26,431 bases of DNA from a virus. Below are positions 21,348-26,431 of the stretch, in pieces. Each line of letters begins with the position of its first letter. Position 1 is the first letter of the stretch. The notes under the pieces are model-generated. The model ran no database searches and had not been told where the DNA came from. It saw only the letters and a program-made list of their open reading frames with translations. The stretch lies in IMG/VR virus record IMGVR_UViG_3300031576_000521, positions 1-26,431 of that record; one strand, written 5' to 3'. Both the position numbers and the translations under genes were made by a program.

Positions 21348-21414
21348 AGCGGCCCGCAAGGGCACTCTTGACGGAGCATCGCGCCGTCACCTCATTCAAG
21401 GTGACGGCGCTTTT
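21348..21414 (+). ncRNA. Predicted short terminated transcript, cassette 3
   Basis: Expected RNA of about 67 nt from near 21348 to the terminator. A GCCC-GCAA-GGGC hairpin is followed by ACTCTTGACGGAGC and the terminator stem. AGTCA before the hairpin and CGGAGC after it also occur in cassette 1. No reading frame is evident. Ends are inferred. Confidence 0.5.
21381..21414 (+). terminator. Intrinsic terminator, cassette 3
   Basis: GCGCCGTCACC (21381-21391) pairs perfectly over 11 bp with GGTGACGGCGC (21400-21410) around an 8-base loop, followed by TTTT. Confidence 0.88.
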
Positions 21415-21443
21415 GCATTTCAGGAACACGACAAGGAGGCAGT

Positions 21444-21472
21444 ATGCCATTCATACACGGATTGAACGGGGT
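21444..21472 (+). CDS. Tail tube protein, exon 1
   Basis: AAGGAGG lies a few bases before ATG 21444. The exon encodes MPFIHGLNG plus the first two bases of a valine codon. Unspliced, the frame stops at TGA 21477-21479. MPFIHG-type starts are typical of phage tail tube proteins. The exon ends at T21472, the U of the U.G pair in P1 of the intron. Joined to 22148-22553 the frame is intact: 29 + 406 bases give 144 residues. Confidence 0.8.
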
Positions 21473-21541
21473 TAAGTGATAGCCCCTCTGCGCGGTGACG
21501 CGCAGAGCAAACCCGGAATATCGGTGGAAGCCTGAGAAGTC

Positions 21542-21943
21542 TCAGGTGATGTGATAGAAGGCGAATACACCAGACTTTTCAAGATAATGGCGATAGATAT
21601 GACAGGTAGGACACAGGATGACAAGGTTAGAGAGATCCCCATTGGTTCTATCATGATCGACATGATGAACCTGAAGAACCATCTTAGCCTTGTTCCATCC
21701 GCAATCCGCACATCTTTCACCATGATGACTCATGGCCTCAGTGCGATGCTGGGCCGTATCACGTCTTGGTTGATAGACGATTCTCTGTCTTTCTCGTATC
21801 TGTTCTTGATTAGTTTGGTAATAAGCCTGCGGGGTCCCGCGTTTCTTTTGAATACTCCAATGGCAATGATGACAATAGCGGCCATTTTGTGCTGGCCGTT
21901 CTTGGCACATCACACATGGTCCGATGTGTTTTTTTCTCGGCAT
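21542..21943 (-). CDS. HNH homing endonuclease, antisense within the intron
   Basis: A 133-residue protein. An N-terminal zinc finger uses C10, C13, C24 and C27. The HNH nuclease has CADCGW (C78, C81), VHHVDH (93-97), NLVILCPTCH with N106 and the C111/C114 pair. Homing endonucleases of this type cut intronless alleles and spread the intron. AGGAAGG (21949-21955) is 5 bases before the ATG on the minus strand, and an extended -10 promoter lies upstream. Two lines of its coding sequence count 47% GC, below the GC-rich phage genes. Its stop codon lies in an intron hairpin (21531-21546). Opposite orientation to the host gene is unusual. Homing activity is inferred. Confidence 0.85.
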   Translation of the reverse strand: MPRKKHIGPCVMCQERPAQNGRYCHHCHWSIQKKRGTPQAYYQTNQEQIRERQRIVYQPRRDTAQHRTEAMSHHGERCADCGWNKAKMVLQVHHVDHDRTNGDLSNLVILCPTCHIYRHYLEKSGVFAFYHIT

Positions 21944-21957
21944 GTCAGCCTTCCTCT

Positions 21958-21974
21958 CGGTGTTTCTTACACCG
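21958..21974 (-). other. Leader hairpin upstream of HNH start
   Basis: On the minus strand CGGTGT-AAGAA-ACACCG forms a perfect 6-bp hairpin between the promoter and the ribosome site of the HNH gene. Confidence 0.5.
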
Positions 21975-21975
21975 A

Positions 21976-21984
21976 ATTATATCA
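21976..21984 (-). promoter_or_regulatory. Extended -10 promoter for HNH gene
   Basis: Minus strand reads TGATATAAT, i.e. TGn followed by consensus TATAAT, about 35 bases upstream of the start. No good -35 box is seen, as is usual for extended -10 promoters. Confidence 0.6.
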
Positions 21985-22147
21985 TATTCCTGAGCGGTAA
22001 CGCCGAGGCACAGGCCGCAAGGCAAGGCCGTAACGACTACCAACGGGCGACTCCCTGAGTCGATGGCATAGTCTGGTCTGCAACGAAATGAAGTTGCAGA
22101 GGCGCACAGAGATGACGCGCCCCCGCGAAAGCGGAGTAACAGAAACG

Positions 22148-22553
22148 AATTTTCGTGTGGGATTCCGCCGGCACGTGTCGCAACGTGAGCGGCGATCTCA
22201 ACAGCGTCACGCTGGCGTGGACGCGCGATAACCCGGATACGACGACGCTGGGCAAGGTGAATGTCCAACGCATCACGGGCATCCGCGACGCGCAACTGTC
22301 CGGCGCGGGCATCTGGAATTCGGACAACACGACCGGCACGGACGACATCTTCTCTGCGCTCATGGGCGCCAGCAATGTCCATACGATGGTCGCGTGGGCG
22401 CCGGCTGGCTGCGCCGTATCGGGCTGTCCGCTGTACTCCGGCTGTTTCCAGATCAGCCAGTACGAACCCACTGGCCCGGTCAACGGCCCGGTCGCGTACA
22501 ATTGGACATTTCAGTTGTCGAGCGGCTCGATCACCGCCGGCAGCGTCGCGTAA
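22148..22553 (+). CDS. Tail tube protein, exon 2
   Basis: The exon continues the protein as (V)IFVWDSAGTCRNVSGDLNS and LAWTRDNPDTTTLGKVNVQR, followed by DIFSALMGASNVHTMVAWAP and ending NWTFQLSSGSITAGSVA. The D..TTLGK stretch and terminal beta strands are characteristic of siphovirus tail tube subunits, which polymerise around the tape measure. A GTG at 22155 could be mistaken for the start but has no ribosome site and lies in the middle of a beta strand. Position before the G/GT chaperones and tape measure supports the assignment. Confidence 0.8.
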
Positions 22554-22568
22554 GCGAAGGAGAGCATC

Positions 22569-22985
22569 ATGGACGCATCCGAGTTGTCGGAGCGAATCGC
22601 CAACCTCGTGCGCGAGGGGATGTGGTCGGAAGCGGCGGCGGAGGTGGCGCGCGCCTGGAAGGAGTTGTCGGCGTTCGGGACGCGCCGGTGCGACCTGCCA
22701 GAGTTCCCGGACGTGTTCGTGCGCTTCCATACGATAGGCTATCCATTTCGGCTGCGGCGGCAGTGGACAGACGAGGACCGCGCGGACGGGCTGCTCGAGA
22801 TAATCTTGCCGCACGTGGCGGAATGGAACCTGGCGGATCTGAGTGGCAAGCCCGTGTCGCTGTCTGACGGCGCACGCCATGCGACGCTCATGGACGACGT
22901 AGACACCGCGCTCGTGCTGTGGCTCGTGCGCCAATTCTCGCAGTTCCTCCTGGTCGACCTGGCGTCTCCCCGCCCAAACTCCTGA
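22569..22985 (+). CDS. Tail assembly chaperone (G-like), 138 aa
   Basis: A helical protein (SELSERIANLVREGMWSEAA, AEVARAWKELSAFGTRRC, DTALVLWLVRQFSQFLLV) between tail tube and tape measure, the place of lambda gpG. GAAGGAGAG precedes ATG 22569. The last codons CCA AAC TCC TGA contain a -1 frameshift heptamer, and the overlapping downstream frame has no separate start of good quality. Family not identified by sequence; role from context and the frameshift signal. Confidence 0.75.
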   Translation: MDASELSERIANLVREGMWSEAAAEVARAWKELSAFGTRRCDLPEFPDVFVRFHTIGYPFRLRRQWTDEDRADGLLEIILPHVAEWNLADLSGKPVSLSDGARHATLMDDVDTALVLWLVRQFSQFLLVDLASPRPNS

Positions 22986-23017
22986 AAGCCGTCGGCACAT
23001 TCGTGCTGCGCGACGGC
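22973..23017 (+). other. Programmed -1 ribosomal frameshift signal
   Basis: The heptamer C CCA AAC (22973-22979) is in the X XXY YYZ phase of the upstream gene, two codons before its stop. After an 8-base spacer, GCCGTCGGCAC (22988-22998) pairs with GTGC (23003-23006) and CGACGGC (23011-23017), an 11-bp stem with a 4-base bulge. Confidence 0.82.
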
Positions 23018-23248
23018 CCGATGCCGATCGATTTGTTCGAGGTGGAGCTTGCGAAGCGCATGGGCTGGACGCTCACGCAGCTAGACGCCGAGGATATGGC
23101 GCGCGTGCTGCCGGGGCTGCATGCGTCCAGCGCCCGCGATGCGCTCGAGGCTGTGATGAACCACGTGCGCACGCAGGGCAAGGTCAAGCCGTCCGACGAG
23201 GCGCTTCAGGTGTACGATGAGATTACGGAATTGATGAAAGATGGCTGA
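22979..23248 (+). CDS. Tail chaperone frameshift extension (GT-like T part)
   Basis: Read after the -1 slip at 22979, this frame adds 89 residues (LLKAVGTFVLRDGPMPIDLF, ARVLPGLHASSARDALEAVM) to the first 137 of the G-like protein, a fusion of about 226 residues. In lambda and relatives the GT fusion is made at low level and both forms chaperone tape-measure and tube assembly. The frame is also open upstream to 22919 but that part is best explained as overlap. It ends 8 bases inside the tape measure gene. Confidence 0.78.
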   Translation, partial: LLKAVGTFVLRDGPMPIDLFEVELAKRMGWTLTQLDAEDMARVLPGLHASSARDALEAVMNHVRTQGKVKPSDEALQVYDEITELMKDG

Positions 23249-26123
23249 TACCACACGGCGAGCCAGGATTATCCTCGAAGCGCGCGACGAAGCCTCGCGC
23301 GTTTTGGCCGGCATCGGCGGCGGCTTTCGCGGCCTGGGCGACGCCAAGACGAGCCTGATCCGCAAGACGAGCGACCTCGACAAGGCCGTCGCCGCCGAGC
23401 GCAAGTCGCTGATCGACTCAGCGCAGAGCGGCCATCGGCTCTCCGAATCCCTCTCTCGCGTATCCTCGCAAAAAGACGTAGCGCGCATCGCTGCACAGCG
23501 GCTCGACGCGCAGGTGCGCGGCAACCAGATCACCGTCGCACAATATAACGACGCCATCGGCCAGCTTCATGCGAAATACGACCTGTCGTCTGAGGCGGGA
23601 CGTAAAGCCGCCGATTCTCTCAAGCGGCTCAACTCTGATTTTGCGGCGGGCAAGATCGGCGCGGAACAATACGCGGCCGGGCTGGAGAAAATCAAGATCA
23701 GCGGTGGAGGACTGCCAGGCATCCTGTCCGGTATCGGCGGTATGGCCAAGTTAGCTTTCGCGGGCCTAGCGGCTGGCGCCGTGGCCGGCATCGCGGCAAG
23801 CATAAAACTCGGCATGAGCATGGAACAGACGCGCATCGCGTTCAAGACCATGCTCGGCAGCGCAGAAGCGGCCAGAAAGCATCTGGAGGAGCTTCGTGCG
23901 TTCGCGGACAAGACGCCGTTCCGATTCTCAGAACTCACTGTCGCGTCGCGGCGCCTGCAGGCATTCGGGTTCGAGGCCGAGAAGATCATCCCGATGCTGC
24001 GCGACATCGGCGACGCGGCGGCGGCGATGGGCGGGAGCGCGGATATTATCAACCGTGTGACGATCGCCATCGGCCAGATGAGCGCGAAGGGCAAAGTCAG
24101 CGCGCAGGAGATGCTGCAGCTCACCGAGGCCGGCATCCCGGCATGGCGCTACCTGGCCGAGGGCGTTGGCGTAACGACCGCAGAAGTCCAGAAGATGACT
24201 GAAAAGGGACTCGTTCCCGCCTCGCAGGCCATCGAATTGATTCTATCCGGCATGCGCCAGGACTTCGGCGGCATGATGGAAGAGCAGGCCAAGACCGCCG
24301 CCGGGCAGATGTCCACGCTCCAGGATTCCATCGAGGGCGTCGCCGTGACGCTCGGCGAGGCGCTGCTTCCGGCGCTCAAGAGCATGATCGGTGTAGCACA
24401 GGAAGGCGCGGACGCGCTCAAGCTCCTGGTCAATTGGGAAAAGAATCTGCACGATGTCTTCACGACACACCAAGCCGATATGTTCAAGCTGGTGACGGCG
24501 CAGGACGAGACACGCATCAGCGTCGAGGAGTACAACAGGGAGATTTTGCGGTCGGGGCAGTTGACGGGCGATGCAACGAAAATCGCGGATGAGCTTACGG
24601 CAATGATACGCGAGCAGTACACCGCAACGGAGTTGGCGCGGCTAGGCTTTGCGGATATGTCGGACGGTATTTACAAGGTTTCCCAGAACGTCAACCTGTT
24701 GACCGACGCAGAACTTGAGGCTTATCAGGCCGGCGTAAAGTGGAGCGAAGGTGTCGAGAATGCCACCCTGCGCGTGCGCGGGCTGATTCCGGCGACGGAA
24801 GAAGAGACGAAAGTCCTGGAGCGGTTAAAAACAGGAATGATGAATAGCCAGGTCGAGCTCAAGGACCTCAGCGGGGAATTCGATGCGCTCAAGACGATCG
24901 TGGCCGGGCCGGTCGGAAAGGCATTCGACGACTTCACACAAAAAGAGAGCGACTTGATCGCCAAGCAAAAGGAGCTGCAAGGCAATCTCCGCGAGCTGGA
25001 AGAGCAGCACGGGCGCGTCGTCACGGCGACGGGGCGGCGCAAGCTGTCTGAGGCCGAGCTGACGCTGGAGACGATCAAGCTGACCGAGGCGCAGGCCAAG
25101 CTCGCCGAGACGAGCGATCCGAAGAAGCAGGCCGAGCTTGCGGTCCAGATCGAAAAGCTCCAGGAGAAGCTGGGCGGCGCGACGGGCGCGACGCAGGCGT
25201 ACATCGACAAGTCGAAAGAGATGGACGCGATCAAGGGTCAACTATCCGAAATCGACGCAGCGCTGCTCTCCAATCGGCAGAACTTCGAGGAGAACATCAA
25301 GCGCATGATCTTCGAGCAGCTGATCGCGTCGGTTGGGGATTTCACGAAGGCCACCGATGCGCAGCGCGAATCCATCACGGAGATCGCCAAGACGTTTGGC
25401 ATCTGGGATGAATCGACGGCAACGCTAATGAATCGTGTTCCCGTGTGGGCCACACAGCTCCAGGGCATGACGAAAGACGTCGGCGATCTGGACGCGCGCA
25501 AGAAGGGGCTGATCGGCTCCGTGATGAACTACTACAACTCTGTGACGGGACAGGCGATTCCGGCGACGGATCAATATAACGACCGGCTCAAGACGAACTT
25601 CGATCGCATGATGGAGATCGAGGACGCGACGGGAAGAGCCAACAAAAACACCGATTTGTTTGCGCTGTCCGTGGGAGACGCAGGCGGCGCGCTGGAAGAC
25701 GCAGCGGGCAAGGTGGACATCTACGCAGGCAAGCTGCAGTCGCTGCCGACTTCTCATACGTTCAGGCTGAAAATCGAAACGGAAGGCGCGCTTCCGACGC
25801 TGCCGGCGGGCGCGGCTCCTATCGCGTTGCAGCACGGCGGCCAGGCGCGCCAGGACCGCGCTTACATCGTCGGTGAGCGCGGGCCGGAATATTTCATCCC
25901 GCGCATGCCGGGCTTCGTGGTGAACCAGCAGCAGGCGGCGATGGCGGTGGGGGCGGTGCACGCACGCGGCGAGCCGCAGGCGGCGGGGGCGGTGACAGTC
26001 AACGTCACGGTCAACCCGGCGCCAGGCATGGACGAGCGGGCGCTGGCGCAGGCCGTGAGTGTGGAGCTGGCGCGCCGGCTGCGGTCGGCGCGGGCATCGG
26101 GCTTGCAGTACATGGCGCAGTGA
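23241..26123 (+). CDS. Tail tape measure protein
   Basis: A 960-residue protein that sets tail length and is usually ejected with the DNA. Residues ~180-380 match the tape-measure domain (MEQTRIAFKTMLGSAEAARK, FRFSELTVASRRLQAFGFEA, INRVTIAIGQMSAKGKVSAQ, EMLQLTEAGIPAWRYLAEGV). A hydrophobic segment LAFAGLAAGAVAGIAASIKL precedes it, as in proteins that may enter the host membrane. The centre is coiled-coil-rich (QKESDLIAKQKELQGNLREL, EQAKTAAG, QAELAVQIEKLQEKL). At the usual ~0.15 nm per residue the tail would be about 140 nm. The start overlaps the upstream frame. Confidence 0.92.
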   Translation: MADTTRRARIILEARDEASRVLAGIGGGFRGLGDAKTSLIRKTSDLDKAVAAERKSLIDSAQSGHRLSESLSRVSSQKDVARIAAQRLDAQVRGNQITVAQYNDAIGQLHAKYDLSSEAGRKAADSLKRLNSDFAAGKIGAEQYAAGLEKIKISGGGLPGILSGIGGMAKLAFAGLAAGAVAGIAASIKLGMSMEQTRIAFKTMLGSAEAARKHLEELRAFADKTPFRFSELTVASRRLQAFGFEAEKIIPMLRDIGDAAAAMGGSADIINRVTIAIGQMSAKGKVSAQEMLQLTEAGIPAWRYLAEGVGVTTAEVQKMTEKGLVPASQAIELILSGMRQDFGGMMEEQAKTAAGQMSTLQDSIEGVAVTLGEALLPALKSMIGVAQEGADALKLLVNWEKNLHDVFTTHQADMFKLVTAQDETRISVEEYNREILRSGQLTGDATKIADELTAMIREQYTATELARLGFADMSDGIYKVSQNVNLLTDAELEAYQAGVKWSEGVENATLRVRGLIPATEEETKVLERLKTGMMNSQVELKDLSGEFDALKTIVAGPVGKAFDDFTQKESDLIAKQKELQGNLRELEEQHGRVVTATGRRKLSEAELTLETIKLTEAQAKLAETSDPKKQAELAVQIEKLQEKLGGATGATQAYIDKSKEMDAIKGQLSEIDAALLSNRQNFEENIKRMIFEQLIASVGDFTKATDAQRESITEIAKTFGIWDESTATLMNRVPVWATQLQGMTKDVGDLDARKKGLIGSVMNYYNSVTGQAIPATDQYNDRLKTNFDRMMEIEDATGRANKNTDLFALSVGDAGGALEDAAGKVDIYAGKLQSLPTSHTFRLKIETEGALPTLPAGAAPIALQHGGQARQDRAYIVGERGPEYFIPRMPGFVVNQQQAAMAVGAVHARGEPQAAGAVTVNVTVNPAPGMDERALAQAVSVELARRLRSARASGLQYMAQ

Positions 26124-26127
26124 ATAA

Positions 26128-26221
26128 CAGCGGATTTTAAGAATTTACGGATCAGGGAAGGCTGATGGGTGATGCAGCGGATTTTAAGAATTTACGGATC
26201 AGGGAGAGCTGATGAGTGATG
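26128..26221 (+). repeat. 47-bp tandem duplication of family B repeat with SD and start codon
   Basis: Unit 1 (26128-26174) and unit 2 (26175-26221) match at 44 of 47 bases by hand count. Each includes a family B core (CGGATTTTAAGAATTTACGG), a purine-rich ribosome site and an ATG followed by (G/A)GTGATG. The first ATG (26165) opens a 15-codon frame whose TGA overlaps the second ATG (26212). Confidence 0.85.
26165..26212 (+). CDS. Possible 15-codon leader peptide
   Basis: MGDAADFKNLRIRES, created by duplication of the start region of the next gene. It has an upstream GGGAAGG and its stop overlaps the next start (TGATG), so coupled translation is possible. May simply be a by-product of the duplication. 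Confidence 0.3.
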   Translation: MGDAADFKNLRIRES

Positions 26222-26431
26222 CGATTGTAAAATTCACGCACGGCGGCAGGACGCTGGACATCAACAGCGGGCGGTACAGGGTCGGTCCGGACTTCGCGCC
26301 GCCGGCGGCGAACCTGTCACCGCTCCTGGCGTCCGGGACGAGCGTCAATCGTTATGGGGGAAGCCGGAAGCTCGGCGAGCGCGCGCTGGATCGGCAATGG
26401 AGTTTCAGCATCCATGTGCATGCGGCGAGCG
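26212..26431 (+). CDS. Distal tail or baseplate protein, N-terminal part (runs off window)
   Basis: ATG 26212 with GGGAG upstream opens a frame to the window end: 73 residues starting MSDAIVKFTHGGRTLDINSG, with LGERALDRQWSFSIHVHAAS at the edge. Position right after the tape measure is that of distal tail proteins in siphoviruses. No domain can be confirmed from this fragment. Confidence 0.7.
   Translation, partial: MSDAIVKFTHGGRTLDINSGRYRVGPDFAPPAANLSPLLASGTSVNRYGGSRKLGERALDRQWSFSIHVHAAS

Larger units (their letters stand above)
21473..22147 (+). ncRNA. Group I intron in the tail tube gene
   Basis: A self-splicing intron of about 675 nt. P1: exon GGGGU (21468-21472) pairs with the internal guide GCCCC (21482-21486), U72.G82 being the splice-site wobble. 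P2: a 9-bp stem with GUGA loop (21486-21507). P3: CCCG (21512-21515) with CGGG (22044-22047). P7: GACTA (22035-22039) with TAGTC (22069-22073). P8: CGACTC-CCT-GAGTCG (22048-22062), between the P7 strands as required. P9: TCTGCAAC/GTTGCAGA (22077-22100), then P9.1 GGCGC/GCGCC and a CCGC-GAAA-GCGG hairpin. G22147 fits as the terminal G and is the G that also restores the reading frame. P4-P6 were not fully resolved and the subgroup is not assigned. A reverse-strand HNH gene occupies the middle. Confidence 0.85.

Noticed and set aside
21551-22000. Plus-strand open frame of 149 codons inside the intron
   Set aside because: It is opposite the HNH gene, which has clear zinc and nuclease motifs and its own SD; the plus-strand translation has none.
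22155-22553. Tail tube protein starting at GTG 22155 as an independent gene
   Set aside because: No ribosome site lies upstream, the frame begins in mid-strand, and the intron model supplies a proper N-terminus in frame.
22919-22978. Independent start of the second chaperone frame at 22919
   Set aside because: The upstream part overlaps the G-like frame, and the slippery heptamer with stem explains expression of the downstream part as a fusion.

Overview
The window is part of the late (structural) region of a tailed double-stranded DNA phage or prophage of a GC-rich bacterium. Every gene but one reads left to right, most abut or overlap by 1 to 60 bases, and the order is the classical packaging, portal, head, connector, tail one. 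The lambda-like order at the right end (HK97 gp10-like protein, tail terminator, tail tube, frameshifted chaperone pair, long tape measure, distal tail) and the lack of a sheath gene suggest a long non-contractile tail. The portal, MuF-like protein and capsid protease are of phage Mu type. No integrase, lysis gene, tRNA or clear host gene is seen. The host is not identifiable; the short ACGGATT-type dispersed repeats recall, from memory only, those of Chloroflexota and similar environmental bacteria.

Layout: 1-3132 holds three accessory genes (radical SAM/SPASM, ATP-grasp, SpsF-like cytidylyltransferase with a zinc ribbon). 3288-8874 holds a ParB-DNA methyltransferase fusion, a DUF5681-type small protein, large terminase, portal and MuF-like protein. 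8847-12764 holds two small proteins, a protease/scaffold with a nested scaffold start, and the major capsid protein between two paralogous decoration proteins. 12904-17059 holds small structural or adhesin-like proteins, one made of fifteen 20-residue repeats, and a head-tail connector. 17040-20282 is an embedded sugar/methyl-transfer cassette. 20399-26431 is the tail module, open at the right edge.

Three features stand out. (1) The tail tube gene is split by a group I intron of about 675 nt, supported by P1 with a U.G splice-site pair, P2, P3, P7, P8 and P9 helices; it carries an AT-rich HNH endonuclease on the opposite strand with its own promoter. (2) Three compact cassettes at gene ends (about 3129, 9065 and 21313) each consist of a sigma70-type promoter at the stop codon of the upstream gene, roughly 70 nt of transcribed sequence with a similar hairpin arrangement, and a strong intrinsic terminator just before the next gene. 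They may be small RNAs or antitermination control points dividing the late region. (3) Two families of short dispersed repeats sit mainly at gene junctions, where they supply stop codons and Shine-Dalgarno sequences, and they border accessory genes.

The tail chaperone genes also carry a complete -1 frameshift signal (C CCA AAC, 8-nt spacer, 11-bp stem), and the methyltransferase has an AT-rich central part that looks like a swapped target-recognition region.
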